From Microvirga tunisiensis (GTDB taxonomy: Bacteria > Pseudomonadota > Alphaproteobacteria > Rhizobiales > Beijerinckiaceae): a stretch of 64,000 nt of DNA. Below the pieces are notes generated by a model, which was given only the letters and a program-made list of their open reading frames with translations, was not told the DNA's origin and did no database searches. The DNA lies in the NCBI RefSeq assembly GCF_009296175.1, contig NZ_VOSK01000004.1, positions 55,702 to 119,701 of the forward strand. The letters are read 5' to 3'. A program made the translations under genes and the position numbers. Positions 30,246 to 39,929 of the stretch are shown one piece after another (positions within the stretch are counted from its first letter, which is position 1; each line of letters starts with the position of its first letter).

Positions 30246-32105
30246 TCACTCGGCCGTCGCGCTGACGTTCAGCTTGTCGAGGATGGCTTTGGGATCGGGC
30301 AGCACGACCGCTTCCGCGATGCCGAGGCCCGACGGATCCTTGGGCGTCGCGTTGACCGTGAGCCTGCTGGGCTTGGCGATGAAGCGGGCGATGGCCTGGC
30401 TTAGGGTCCGAGCCTGCTCGGAACTGCCGATCATCGCCGGCACCACGAAGGCCGCGGCCGCGGCATAGGTGCGACGCAGCGATTCCGGCGTCGTCTTCTG
30501 CTCCTTGGCGGACTTGGCCATGTAGCGCTCGAACAGGCCCTTGTTCTCGACCGTGAGGTCGAGCGCCTTCGCCCTGGCTCCCACCAATGCAACGGTCGCA
30601 ATCGCCGTATCGGCGTTGAAGAGGTCCTTGCCGACATTGCCGATGCGGCCCGTCAGGCCGATGGTGCCCATGTCCAGACCCTGGAACGAGACCTCGTTGA
30701 GAGCGATTTCGCTCGTGGCCTCGTTCCAGGTGGCCGCGGCCAGGAGGGATACGTCGACGTTCTTGTAGCCGAGTGCCACAAGCTCCTTGATGCCGTCGTC
30801 GGTGCTGTTCGAAGGCAGCGCCATCGTCAGGTTCTGAAGGCCGATCCGGATATTGGTCGGAATGGCGTTCACGGGCTTGTCGGCGGTCAGCTCGAAGCCC
30901 TTCAGTCCGGCCTGGATCTTGACCTTCTTGCCTTCGTCGTCACTGGACCCGTCGATGGAGAATCCCGACAGGCGCAGCGTACCCAGGGTCGGGACGAGGC
31001 TCCGCACGACCGCTGGGTCGATGTCGTCGAAAGACTTCCCCTGAAGCGTTCTCAGGCCGTCGATCGTCTGGCGGAACGAGAAGCCTGTCAGGCTGAACCC
31101 GTCGATCTTGACGCGATTGTCCTTGTCGGAGAACTCGAAGCCTTCCCATCTCACATCGGCGGGCTGAGCGTCCGTGCCACCCGTGTAGGCAATTCGGTTG
31201 ATCCGCGTCAGACCGGAGCCATCCTTGCCTTTTGCAGTCGCCTCGATGCCGGAAGCTTCCATGAAGCCGATCTGGAATGCGTCGAGGAAATCGGCGATGG
31301 CGGAAAGGAGACGCGCCTGATCCTCGGAGGAGTGATCCTGACGGTACGCCATCTCGGTGAAGATGCCGATGGAACCGTGCCAGGAGTCCTTCGTCGGCCG
31401 TCCCTGGAAGTCCCTGCCGCCGAACCGGGCGATCTTGAAGGCAACGCCCGTCTCGTTGTCGGCAAATTCCATGTTGTCGATGGCGAAGGCCCCATAGACT
31501 CTGATGAACGGAGCCGAGGTGCTGTCGGCCTTCGTCTCGTAGAGACGCGCGAGAGCGGGCAGATCGAGCTCGCTCATGCTCGTGCGGCCGGTACTGATCA
31601 GCACGTTGTTCTTGGCGCCGCTCGTTTCCGTCGCGCTCGTCTCGATCAGAGCCGAGGCGATCCGGCCCTGGGAGATATCGCTGAGAGTGGCATTCCGATA
31701 GGTCGTCGTCTGCGTCTGCTTGCCGACGGTCTGCTTCACCCGCGCTTCGGGAATCGTGATCTGCTTCACGGTGATGCGCTTCAGGCGGCTTTCCATCGCC
31801 TCCGTGGAGGTCGAGGAAAACAGCGCCTCGATATCGGCCCGCGATGAGGAGGTTCCTGAAAACTCGATCCGCTTCGCCTCATAGGTCGTGGACCCGAAGG
31901 TGAAGCTCACATTGTCCAGGCTGAAGCTGTCGGCGGATTGTGCGAAGGCGGCGCTCCAGAGCGGCGCCCTGACCGCTCCGATGGTGATGCGCTGGCTGCC
32001 GTTGTCGATGACGAGGTCACGGAGAACCGCAGGCTCGAACTGCAAGGCCGCGGAGCCGGCCACCAAGGCGAGTGCGCAGATCCCTGCGCGGTTACGAAGT
32101 CCCAT
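30246..32105 (-). CDS. Large exported protein of unknown function
   Basis: A 619-residue protein with a short signal-like N-terminus (MGLRNRAGICALALVAGSAA) and no other membrane helix. The body is rich in beta-prone, Ser/Thr/Asp-containing strands, with three recurring stretches of the type FSLDNVSFTFG...IEFSGT / LDLPALARLYE...IRVYGAFAIDNMEF / LTLSGFSIDG, suggesting an elongated repeat fold, and a helical C-terminal third. No known domain is recognised. A gggggat site 5 nt before the ATG at 32105 fixes the start. It lies between maeB and erpA, where related genomes vary. Confidence 0.6.
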   Translation of the reverse strand: MGLRNRAGICALALVAGSAALQFEPAVLRDLVIDNGSQRITIGAVRAPLWSAAFAQSADSFSLDNVSFTFGSTTYEAKRIEFSGTSSSRADIEALFSSTSTEAMESRLKRITVKQITIPEARVKQTVGKQTQTTTYRNATLSDISQGRIASALIETSATETSGAKNNVLISTGRTSMSELDLPALARLYETKADSTSAPFIRVYGAFAIDNMEFADNETGVAFKIARFGGRDFQGRPTKDSWHGSIGIFTEMAYRQDHSSEDQARLLSAIADFLDAFQIGFMEASGIEATAKGKDGSGLTRINRIAYTGGTDAQPADVRWEGFEFSDKDNRVKIDGFSLTGFSFRQTIDGLRTLQGKSFDDIDPAVVRSLVPTLGTLRLSGFSIDGSSDDEGKKVKIQAGLKGFELTADKPVNAIPTNIRIGLQNLTMALPSNSTDDGIKELVALGYKNVDVSLLAAATWNEATSEIALNEVSFQGLDMGTIGLTGRIGNVGKDLFNADTAIATVALVGARAKALDLTVENKGLFERYMAKSAKEQKTTPESLRRTYAAAAAFVVPAMIGSSEQARTLSQAIARFIAKPSRLTVNATPKDPSGLGIAEAVVLPDPKAILDKLNVSATAE

Positions 32106-32189
32106 GTGATCCCCCAAGCCGGCGAATCCAGCGCCGGCCAACCCTGAATGAAAGTGCTAGCGCATCGAATAGGACGTTACATGACGGTT

Positions 32190-32516
32190 TTACAACGAGA
32201 ACGAGGTGCCGCAGCCGCAGGAGGCGGTGGCATGCGGATTCTCGATCTTGAAGGACTGGCCGATCAGGTCGTCCACGAAATCGATGACGGAACCGTCCAT
32301 GTACTGGATCGAGACCTCGTCCACCACCACGGTGGCCCCGTCCTTTTCGATCACGAGATCGTCGTTCTGCCGGGTCCGGTCCACGTCGAAGGCATATTGG
32401 AACCCCGAACAGCCGCCTCCGTTGACGCTGATTCTCAGGTGGGAGCCTGCCGGCTCTGCAGCCATGATCTCGTTGATGCGGCGGGCGGCGCGGTCAGTCA
32501 GAGTGATACCGGTCAT
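32190..32516 (-). CDS. erpA: Iron-sulfur cluster insertion protein ErpA
   Basis: A 108-residue A-type carrier that hands 2Fe-2S or 4Fe-4S clusters to apoproteins. The three cluster-binding cysteines are present in the family pattern: C36 in GGGCSGF, and C100 and C102 in SCGCGTSF at the C-terminus. The ATG at 32516 has ggaag 5 nt upstream and fits the usual length; the GTG two codons earlier overlaps that site. Divergent from dgt, as in other Hyphomicrobiales. Confidence 0.93.
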   Translation of the reverse strand: MTGITLTDRAARRINEIMAAEPAGSHLRISVNGGGCSGFQYAFDVDRTRQNDDLVIEKDGATVVVDEVSIQYMDGSVIDFVDDLIGQSFKIENPHATASCGCGTSFSL

Positions 32517-32604
32517 GGGCACTTCCAGTCCTTAGGAGGACGTAATTCTTGCATAAGATGTTATGAGCAAGGTAAGTGCGCGCTGACAAGGCTTCAACCC
32601 GGGG

Positions 32605-33819
32605 ATGATTGTGCGGCCCTTTGGCGAGAGATGGAGAGCCCCTTACGCCTGCGACCCTCATGGGAGCCGCGGTCGGCTGTTCCCCGAGGCAGTCTCGCCC
32701 ACCCGCAGCGAGTTCCAGCGTGACCGGGACCGGATCATCCATTCCTCGGCCTTCCGCCGGCTCAAGCACAAGACGCAGGTTTTCGTCTATCACGAGGGCG
32801 ACCATTTCCGGACCCGGCTGACCCATACCATCGAGGTGAGCCAGATCGCCCGGGCGCTCGCCCGCTCTCTCGGGCTCGACGAGGACCTCGCCGAGGCGCT
32901 GGCGCTCTCCCATGACCTTGGCCACACCCCGTTCGGCCATACGGGCGAGGATACGCTCGACGAGTGCATGGCCGGGTTCGGCGGCTTCGACCATAACGCC
33001 CAAGCCTTGCGGGTCGTGACCCGCCTGGAGCGTCGTTATGCGGAATATGACGGGCTTAATCTCACCTGGGAAACCTTGGAGGGGCTGGTCAAGCATAACG
33101 GCCCGCTCCTCGACGCCGGCGGACAGCCGACCCTGCGCTATGCCGCGCGGGGCGTTCCGCTGGCAATTCTCGAATACAACGCCCAGCAGGACCTGGAACT
33201 CGCCACCCATGCCGGTGGAGAAGCGCAGGCGGCGGCCATCGCCGACGATATCGCCTACGATGCTCACGACATCGACGACGGGTTGCGAGCCGGGCTGTTC
33301 GGGATCGAGGAACTGCGCGAGGTGCCGTTTCTCGAAGGACTTCTGGCGGAGATCGACGCGCGCTATCCGGCCCTCGATCTCTCCCGGCGCATCCATGAGC
33401 TGACCCGGCGCGTCATCACCCGCTTCGTCGAGGACGTGGTGGCCGAGGGGGACCGCAGGATTGCGGCTCTGTCTCCGCAGACGGCGGTGGATATCCGGCA
33501 GGCGGGCGACACCATGGTCTGCTTCTCGAACGCCATGAAGGAGGCCGACGCCTCCATCAAGCGCTTCCTCTATGCCCATATGTACCGTCATCCGGACGTG
33601 ATGCGGGTTCGCGCCCAGGCGGACGACGTGCTGCGGGATCTGTTCAGGCGCTTCAAGGCCGAGCCGAATCTGATGCCGGAGGAGTGGCAGGCGGATCTGC
33701 CGCGAGACGACGAGCCCCGACTTGCCCGCCGCGTGGCGGATTACATCGCGGGCATGACCGACCGATATGCGATCCTTGAACACCGGCGCCTGTTTGACGT
33801 AACGCCGGACCTGCGCTAG
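32605..33819 (+). CDS. dgt: Deoxyguanosinetriphosphate triphosphohydrolase-like HD protein
   Basis: A 404-residue HD-domain enzyme of the dGTPase type, which releases triphosphate from dGTP or other dNTPs. The HD motifs are clear: [15 protein letters not shown], then [13 protein letters not shown], with the distinguishing [23 protein letters not shown]-terminal segment of the group 2 Dgt-like family and a late helix pair ([15 protein letters not shown]). It shares the erpA-dgt-argS order found across the order. Confidence 0.92.
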   Translation: MIVRPFGERWRAPYACDPHGSRGRLFPEAVSPTRSEFQRDRDRIIHSSAFRRLKHKTQVFVYHEGDHFRTRLTHTIEVSQIARALARSLGLDEDLAEALALSHDLGHTPFGHTGEDTLDECMAGFGGFDHNAQALRVVTRLERRYAEYDGLNLTWETLEGLVKHNGPLLDAGGQPTLRYAARGVPLAILEYNAQQDLELATHAGGEAQAAAIADDIAYDAHDIDDGLRAGLFGIEELREVPFLEGLLAEIDARYPALDLSRRIHELTRRVITRFVEDVVAEGDRRIAALSPQTAVDIRQAGDTMVCFSNAMKEADASIKRFLYAHMYRHPDVMRVRAQADDVLRDLFRRFKAEPNLMPEEWQADLPRDDEPRLARRVADYIAGMTDRYAILEHRRLFDVTPDLR

Positions 33820-33937
33820 CGCATCGTGCGGAAAAGTGGCCTCGGTTTTCCGCTCAAACGATGCGCTCATTTTAGGATGAGATCATCGAATGAGCCCCAA
33901 AAGTGGCTTCCACTTTTGGGTCCGATGATCGAGCGCA
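33818..33937. repeat. Second palindromic element family, copy 1 (RIME/RPE-like)
   Basis: It begins gcgcatcgtgcggaaaagtgg and ends with an arm containing cttttgggtccgatgat. The inner part has an inverted repeat (ccaaaagtgg / ccacttttgg). An inverted relative lies at 42864-42962. Elements of this type are common intergenic repeats in rhizobia and Brucella. The first base or two overlap the dgt stop, so this mosaic may follow transcript ends. Confidence 0.7.
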
Positions 33938-33980
33938 CCGAAGCATTCGGGGCCAAGGGGCTCTCCAGAGACAAAGTACC

Positions 33981-35744
33981 ATGAACATTTTCGGGCTGTT
34001 TGAGAAGCGGGTTGCGGATGCGCTCGGCCGGTTGGCCGAAGGGGCCAAGATTCCATCGGGGCTGGACGTCAGCCGCGTCGTGGTCGAGCCGCCGCGCGAT
34101 CCCTCCCACGGCGATCTCGCCACCAACGCCGCCATGGTGCTGGCCAAGGAGGCGCGCATGAACCCGCGCGCCCTGGCCGAGCTTCTCGTCGCCGACCTTC
34201 AGGACGATCCGCGCGTCACCAAAGTCGAGATTGCCGGTCCCGGCTTCATCAACATCCGGCTCGCGCCTTCGGTCCTGCATGAGGTTCTGCGCGCAGTGGT
34301 CGTCGACAGCAACGGCTTCGGCCGGAGCGGGCAGGGGGCGGGTTCTTCGGTGAATGTGGAATACGTCTCCGCCAATCCGACCGGCCCGATGCATGTGGGC
34401 CATTGCCGCGGCGCGGTGTTCGGCGATGCCCTGGCCGGACTCCTGGATTTTTCCGGCTACAAGGTCGCCCGCGAGTACTACATCAACGACGCGGGTGCGC
34501 AGGTCGATGTCCTCGCCCGCTCCGCCTATCTCCGCTACAAGGAGGCCCTCGGCCAGGAGATCGGCGCCATCCCGGAAGGGCTCTATCCCGGCGACTACCT
34601 GAAGCCGGTCGGCGAGCGTCTTGCCAAGGATTACGGCCCGGGCCTGCTCGACAAGCCGGAATCCGAGTGGCTGCCGCTCGTGCGCGAGACCTCCATCGAC
34701 GCCATGATGGACATGATCCGGGCCGATCTCGCCGCGCTCAACATCCACCACAACGTGTTCTTCTCCGAGCGCTCCCTCCAGAAGGGGCCCGAGGGCGATC
34801 AGGTAGCCAAGATGATCGAGGAGCTGAAAGCCCGCGATCTGGTCTATATGGGCCGCCTGCCGCCCCCTAAGGGCCAGAAGGACGAGGACTGGGAGGACCG
34901 GGAGCAGCTTCTCTTCCGCGCCACCGCCTATGGCGACGAGGTGGATCGTCCGCTCATGAAGTCGGACGGGTCCTACACCTATTTCGCCTCGGACATCGCC
35001 TATCACCGCTCCAAATACGAGCGTGGCTTCCTGTCGATGATCGACGTGCTCGGCGCCGACCATGGGGGCTACGTGAAGCGCATGCAGGCGGCCGTCAGGG
35101 CCGTCTCCGACAACAAGGCCGAGCTCGACGTGAAGCTGTGCCAGCTGGTCAAGCTTCTGCGCGGCGGCGAGCCGGTGAAGATGTCGAAGCGCTCGGGTGA
35201 CTTCGTGACCCTGCGCGAGGTGGTCGACGAGGTGGGCCGGGACGCCACCCGCTTCATGATGATCTTCCGCAAGAACGACGCGCCCCTGGATTTCGACCTG
35301 GCCAAGGTGGTCGAGCAGTCCAAGGACAATCCGGTCTTCTACGTCCAGTACGCTCATGCCCGCTGCGCCTCCGTGTTCCGGCAGGCGGCCGAGGCATTCC
35401 CGGGTGCCGACTTCTCGGCCGCGCAGCTCGAAAGGGCTGATCTCTCGATCCTGAGTGACGAAGCGGAAATGGACATCATCCATCGCATCGCCCAGTTTCC
35501 CAGGACCATCGAGGCTGCGGCCGAAGCTCATGAGCCTCACCGAGTCGCATTTTACCTTTACGACTTGGCCAGCGCCTTCCATAGTTTATGGAATAAGGGC
35601 AAAGACTTGCCGCAATTACGCTTTGTTAATCTAACTGATGAAGATTCAACACAAGCGAGGCTCGCTCTCGTGCATGCCCTGAAGGGCGTGCTCGCATCGG
35701 GCCTCGCAATCCTGGGCGTCACGGCACCCGACGAAATGCGATAG
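33981..35744 (+). CDS. argS: Arginyl-tRNA synthetase
   Basis: A 587-residue class I synthetase. The N-terminal additional domain precedes the HIGH-like site [14 protein letters not shown], and the KMSKS-like loop [12 protein letters not shown] lies near residue 400; the DALR anticodon domain ends the protein ([19 protein letters not shown]). A start at 33981 gives the usual length; the frame is open back to 33903 through the palindromic element, which is why the earlier start is rejected. Confidence 0.97.
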   Translation: MNIFGLFEKRVADALGRLAEGAKIPSGLDVSRVVVEPPRDPSHGDLATNAAMVLAKEARMNPRALAELLVADLQDDPRVTKVEIAGPGFINIRLAPSVLHEVLRAVVVDSNGFGRSGQGAGSSVNVEYVSANPTGPMHVGHCRGAVFGDALAGLLDFSGYKVAREYYINDAGAQVDVLARSAYLRYKEALGQEIGAIPEGLYPGDYLKPVGERLAKDYGPGLLDKPESEWLPLVRETSIDAMMDMIRADLAALNIHHNVFFSERSLQKGPEGDQVAKMIEELKARDLVYMGRLPPPKGQKDEDWEDREQLLFRATAYGDEVDRPLMKSDGSYTYFASDIAYHRSKYERGFLSMIDVLGADHGGYVKRMQAAVRAVSDNKAELDVKLCQLVKLLRGGEPVKMSKRSGDFVTLREVVDEVGRDATRFMMIFRKNDAPLDFDLAKVVEQSKDNPVFYVQYAHARCASVFRQAAEAFPGADFSAAQLERADLSILSDEAEMDIIHRIAQFPRTIEAAAEAHEPHRVAFYLYDLASAFHSLWNKGKDLPQLRFVNLTDEDSTQARLALVHALKGVLASGLAILGVTAPDEMR

Positions 35745-35851
35745 TGTTTCTTGAGGCGGATCAACCGCTTACGAAGCATTCGCGTCGAGTTCTGTCACGT
35801 CGTGCCCGCGGAGCAACAGGTGCTCCTGTCGCGTAACTGGAGATCCGGCGC

Positions 35852-37276
35852 ATGAGCGAATCAGTGAAGCCCCGTTTTGCCGTCGACCTCAACGAGATCG
35901 AACGGCAACTCGCCCATGCGGGCACGCCGCAATCTCAGCCGGCCTCCGTCGGACGGAACGATCCGCTCGCGGAATTGGCCCGGATCGTGGGACAAGACGA
36001 TCCATTTCAATCCATTTTGGCCAATGACGGTTCCGCCCGTCCGCGCCAGCAGGGCTCTTCCATCGACGACCTTTTTGCCGTCCGTGACACGATGCCGCAA
36101 ACCGCGCGAGAGACGCCGGCTCGCGCTACGCATGGCGGGCATGTCGCCCCTTCCATCGATCATGGCTCTTATCCCCGGAGCCACGTCCGAAGCCCCGAGC
36201 CTGCCTATGCTCCCCAGGATCAGGACGCCTATGGCAACGAGGCCTATGCTCAGGATTATTATGCCGATCAGGCGGGGCATTATGCCGAGCAGGACTACGA
36301 CCAGTCCCAAGACTATGCACCGGTCGAGAAGGGTCGCTCCCGCAAGGGCATGATCGCGATCGCTGCCGTCGTCGGTGCCGTCGTGCTTGGCGGTGGCGGG
36401 GCTTATCTTGCCTCGGGTTCGTCGGCGGTCACGGGTGGCGCGCCGCCGCTCGTGAAGGCCAACAATGAGCCGACCAAGGTTCAGCCGCAGAACCCGGGTG
36501 GGGTCGAGATCCCAAATCAGAACAAGCAGATCTACGAGCGCGCCAATCAGAATACGGCGACGAAGGTCGTCAACCGTGAAGAGCAGCCGGTCGACGTGCA
36601 GCAGGCCGTGCGCATGAGCGGCAGCTCCGTGGCGGATGCGACCGGCGGCACCGTCCCCGGCGGCGCGATCAAGCCTCAGCAGACCGCCAGCCTGAATCTC
36701 GGGGAGCCGAAGAAAGTTCGCACCGTCACGATCCGTCCCGACGGCACCGTGGCGGGAGCGGAGCCACCGGCCGCTCAGCCCGCAGCTTCCGCTGCGGCGA
36801 TGACTTTGCCGCCGCAGGCCCAGCCGGCTCCGGCGGGCCGTCCGACGCCCGCTTCGGTTCAGGTGGCGTCGGTCCAGCCCAAGCCGGCCGCGAGCACTCC
36901 CATGGCGGCCCCCGCTACGCCCGCTCCGACGCCGAAGCCGGCTCCCGCGGCAGCCACGCCCACGACCACGCCTGCGCCGCAGCAGGTCGCCTCGGTCCAG
37001 CCGGTCGCCCCGGCAGCAGCGGAGACGACGCCGACCGGCGGTTTCGCCGTGCAGCTCGGCCTGGCAAATTCGGAGGCCGCGGCACAGACTGCCTTTGCTT
37101 CGTTCCAGCGCAAGTATTCCGACCTCGGGAATATGCCGTCGCTGATCCGCAAGGCCGAGGTGAACGGCAATACGATCTATCGCGTCCGGGTCGGACCCCT
37201 GTCCAAGGAGGAGGCTTCCTCCCTCTGCTCCAAGCTGCAGGGCCAGGGCGGACAGTGCTTCGTCGCCAAGAACTGA
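35852..37276 (+). CDS. SPOR-domain membrane protein
   Basis: A 474-residue bitopic protein: an acidic, Tyr/Gln-rich cytoplasmic part (about 1-160, with YAPQDQDAYGNEAYAQDYYADQ-type repeats), one membrane helix (about 165-187, MIAIAAVVGAVVLGGGGAYLA), a long Pro/Ala-rich periplasmic linker, and a C-terminal SPOR domain (FAVQLGLANSEAAAQTAFASF ... RVRVGPLSKEEASSLCSKL) that binds denuded septal glycan. It probably acts in cell division. It stands in the conserved argS-SPOR-nagZ-scpA order. Confidence 0.88.
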   Translation: MSESVKPRFAVDLNEIERQLAHAGTPQSQPASVGRNDPLAELARIVGQDDPFQSILANDGSARPRQQGSSIDDLFAVRDTMPQTARETPARATHGGHVAPSIDHGSYPRSHVRSPEPAYAPQDQDAYGNEAYAQDYYADQAGHYAEQDYDQSQDYAPVEKGRSRKGMIAIAAVVGAVVLGGGGAYLASGSSAVTGGAPPLVKANNEPTKVQPQNPGGVEIPNQNKQIYERANQNTATKVVNREEQPVDVQQAVRMSGSSVADATGGTVPGGAIKPQQTASLNLGEPKKVRTVTIRPDGTVAGAEPPAAQPAASAAAMTLPPQAQPAPAGRPTPASVQVASVQPKPAASTPMAAPATPAPTPKPAPAAATPTTTPAPQQVASVQPVAPAAAETTPTGGFAVQLGLANSEAAAQTAFASFQRKYSDLGNMPSLIRKAEVNGNTIYRVRVGPLSKEEASSLCSKLQGQGGQCFVAKN

Positions 37277-37324
37277 TCCCGGCGTAGCAGCTGAGATTTC
37301 TTGACCCTGCCGAGCAGGGGACGT

Positions 37325-37352
37325 AAGGCGCGGGTATGAAAACCCGCGCCTT
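37325..37352 (+). promoter_or_regulatory. Hairpin sequestering the nagZ ribosome site and start codon
   Basis: A perfect 11-bp stem (aaggcgcgggt 37325-37335, acccgcgcctt 37342-37352) with a 6-nt loop, followed by tatt. The only plausible ribosome site (aagg) is inside the left arm and the ATG at 37336 is the first base of the loop. It could be the terminator of the SPOR gene, a translational control element for nagZ, or both. Confidence 0.6.
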
Positions 37353-38355
37353 TATTGCTGGATGCTCCGGCACCGAGCTCACCCCCGACGAGGTCGCCTT
37401 CTTCAAGGAGGCGGATCCCTGGGGTTTCATCCTGTTCCGCCGCAACGTGGGGACGCCTGAGCAGGTGAGGGCGCTCTGTGCCTCCTTGAGGGATGCGGTC
37501 GGACGGGCCGATGCCCCGATCCTGATCGATCAGGAAGGTGGCCGGGTTCAGCGCATGGGGCCGCCGCACTGGCCGAAATACCCCTCCGGAAGCGTCTATG
37601 GCCGCCTCCACGCCAACGATCCGCTGGTTCAGCGCGAGATCACCCGCCTCGGGGCGCGGCTGATCGCCCACGATCTGCGCTCCGTCGGGATCACGGTCGA
37701 TTGCCTGCCGGTTCTGGACGTACCATCGCCGGGCGCCCACGACGTGATCGGCGACCGAGCCTATGGCAAGTCGCCGAGCCAGGTCGCCATCCTGGGCCGG
37801 GCCGCCGCCGAGGGTCTGCTGGCCGGCGGCGTGCTGCCGGTGGTCAAGCATATGCCGGGCCACGGCCGGGCCGGTGCCGACAGCCATAAGGCGCTTCCCG
37901 TGGTCGAGGCCTCTCGTGAGGAGCTGGAGAGGCACGATTTCGCACCCTTCCGCATGCTCACCGACATGCCTCTGGCGATGACGGCGCACGTGGTCTACAC
38001 GGCGCTCGATCCGGAGCGGCCGGCGACGACCTCCCGCATCGTCATGGAGGAGATCATCCGCAGCCACATCGGCTATGACGGGCTGGTGATGACCGACGAC
38101 CTGTCCATGCATGCCCTTTCGGGATCGTTCCGGGACCGGACCGAGGCCGCTTTCGGGGCCGGCTGCGACATGGCCCTTCATTGCAACGGCAACATGGAGG
38201 AAATGAGCGCCGTCGCCGAAGCAGCCCCCACCTTGAGCGGAGAATCCCTGCGTCGTGCTAACGCTGCGTTAGCTCGCATCACCCATGATCCGGAGCCTTT
38301 GGATCCTGTGGATGCCCGGGCCAGACTCGATTCTGCTCTTGCGATGATCGCCTAA
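37336..38355 (+). CDS. nagZ: Beta-N-acetylhexosaminidase, NagZ type
   Basis: A 339-residue glycoside hydrolase family 3 enzyme that removes GlcNAc from muropeptides in peptidoglycan recycling. Family marks: DQEGGRVQRMGPPHW, the VIGDRAYG segment, VKHMPGHGRAGADSHK (the mobile catalytic loop with Asp-His), and the nucleophile region GYDGLVMTDDLSMHAL. No signal peptide is visible, so it is cytoplasmic. The start lies in a hairpin (see 37325-37352), but the first residues MKTRAFIAG fit the family. Confidence 0.94.
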   Translation: MKTRAFIAGCSGTELTPDEVAFFKEADPWGFILFRRNVGTPEQVRALCASLRDAVGRADAPILIDQEGGRVQRMGPPHWPKYPSGSVYGRLHANDPLVQREITRLGARLIAHDLRSVGITVDCLPVLDVPSPGAHDVIGDRAYGKSPSQVAILGRAAAEGLLAGGVLPVVKHMPGHGRAGADSHKALPVVEASREELERHDFAPFRMLTDMPLAMTAHVVYTALDPERPATTSRIVMEEIIRSHIGYDGLVMTDDLSMHALSGSFRDRTEAAFGAGCDMALHCNGNMEEMSAVAEAAPTLSGESLRRANAALARITHDPEPLDPVDARARLDSALAMIA

Positions 38356-38395
38356 AGCTTATGAAGCTTCGAACCCCATGAGTTGAGTACGGTCG

Positions 38396-39196
38396 ATGGC
38401 GAACCCCTTACCCTTCGAAGATGTCGAACGCACGGAGCGTAGCGAAAGCGAGCCCGCTCTGCTCGTCGACGTGGACGGGTTCGAGGGGCCGCTCGACCTG
38501 CTGCTGGAACTCGCCCGTCGCCAGAAGGTGGACCTCCACCGCATCTCGATCCTGGCTCTCGCCGAGCAGTACATCACCTTCATCGAAGAGGCGCGCCGTA
38601 TGCGCCTCGAGCTGGCAGCGGATTACCTCGTGATGGCGGCCTGGCTCGCCTATCTCAAGTCGCGCCTGCTGCTGCCCGAGCCGCCGAAGGGCGAGGAGCC
38701 GAGCGCCGAAGAATTGGCGACTGCCCTTGCCTTGCGCCTGCGCCGCCTGGAGGCGATCCGCGAGGCCGCCAAGAAGATGGGCGAGCGCGCCTGGCTCGGC
38801 CGGGACGTCTTCGCCCGCGGCGCGCCGGAGCCTGTGATCGTCAACCGGGATTCTCGCTACGAGGCCAGTCTCTACGACCTTCTCAAGGCGTATGCGCAGC
38901 AGCGCCAGATCCAGTTCAACGCCCGGGTATCCCTGCACAAGCGGAACGTCTGGTCCCTTGTCGATGCGCGGGAGGCCCTGGAGCGCCTGGTCGGTCACCT
39001 GAGCGATTGGGTGACCCTCGACACCTATCTGGTGGAATACATGGTCGAGCCTGCCATGCGCCCGACCGTTCTGGCCTCGGCCCTGTCCGCCACCCTGGAA
39101 ATGGTGCGCGAGGGCAAGCTCACGATCCGGCAGGACGAGGCCTTCGCTCCGGTCTGGGTCAAGCCCGTCGCAGACCCGGCCGAGGCAGGAGTTTAA
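38396..39196 (+). CDS. scpA: Segregation and condensation protein A
   Basis: A 266-residue kleisin subunit of the SMC-ScpAB complex that organises and segregates the chromosome. The N-terminal SMC-neck-binding helices begin FEGPLDLLLELARRQKVDL, followed by AADYLVMAAWLAYLKSRLLLP and a C-terminal winged helix binding SMC heads (MVREGKLTIRQDEAFAPVWV). One base separates its stop from the scpB ATG, so the pair is coupled. Confidence 0.93.
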   Translation: MANPLPFEDVERTERSESEPALLVDVDGFEGPLDLLLELARRQKVDLHRISILALAEQYITFIEEARRMRLELAADYLVMAAWLAYLKSRLLLPEPPKGEEPSAEELATALALRLRRLEAIREAAKKMGERAWLGRDVFARGAPEPVIVNRDSRYEASLYDLLKAYAQQRQIQFNARVSLHKRNVWSLVDAREALERLVGHLSDWVTLDTYLVEYMVEPAMRPTVLASALSATLEMVREGKLTIRQDEAFAPVWVKPVADPAEAGV

Positions 39197-39197
39197 G

Positions 39198-39929
39198 ATG
39201 CTGCCTGACATGCAGGAAGATACAGCCGATATGCCGGAAGCGGAGGCTCCCAAGGCCAGTCAAGGGTCGGATCATCTGCCCGATCACGATGAAGCCATGC
39301 GAATCGCCGAGGCGCTGCTGTTTGCCGCCGCCGCGCCCTTGAGCGCCGAGGAGCTGGTCGGCCGGCTGCCGGAAGGCGCCGATGTGGAGAAGATCCTTCA
39401 GGACCTGACCGAGCTCTACGCGCTCCGGGGCGTCAATCTCGTCCGGGTGGCCGGAAAATGGACCTTCCGCACGGCAAGTGACCTGTCCTTCGTGCTTGCC
39501 CGTAACGTGGTCGAGCAGCGCAAGCTCTCCCGTGCCGCCATGGAGACCCTGGCGATCATCGCCTATCACCAGCCGGTCACCCGCGCCGAAATCGAAGAGA
39601 TCCGCGGCGTCGCCACCTCGAAGGGCACCATCGATACCCTCCTGGAAACCGGCTGGATTCGCCTGAGGGGACGTAGGAAGGCTCCTGGCCGTCCCGTCAC
39701 CTACGGCACGACGCCGGGCTTCCTGGAGCATTTCGGCCTCGACGCCGTCGAGGATCTGCCGGGTCTCGAAGAACTCAAGGGAGCGGGCTTTATCGAAGGG
39801 CGCGTTCCCTCCGACTTCTCGGTGCCTGTCCCCACCGACGCGGACGCCCTGCGCGAGGACGAGGATCCGCTCGAGGACGATCTCCTCCAGCCTCTGGACA
39901 TGCACCAGTCCGAGGCAGGCGAGGAATGA
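39198..39929 (+). CDS. scpB: Segregation and condensation protein B
   Basis: A 243-residue partner of ScpA with two winged-helix domains: RIAEALLFAAAAPLSAEELVGRLP near residue 35 and AAMETLAIIAYHQPVTRAEIEEIRGV near residue 115, then GRRKAPGRPVTYGTTPGFLEHFGL and an acidic C-terminal tail. Its stop overlaps the ATG of the following ABC ATPase (ATGA). Confidence 0.93.
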   Translation: MLPDMQEDTADMPEAEAPKASQGSDHLPDHDEAMRIAEALLFAAAAPLSAEELVGRLPEGADVEKILQDLTELYALRGVNLVRVAGKWTFRTASDLSFVLARNVVEQRKLSRAAMETLAIIAYHQPVTRAEIEEIRGVATSKGTIDTLLETGWIRLRGRRKAPGRPVTYGTTPGFLEHFGLDAVEDLPGLEELKGAGFIEGRVPSDFSVPVPTDADALREDEDPLEDDLLQPLDMHQSEAGEE

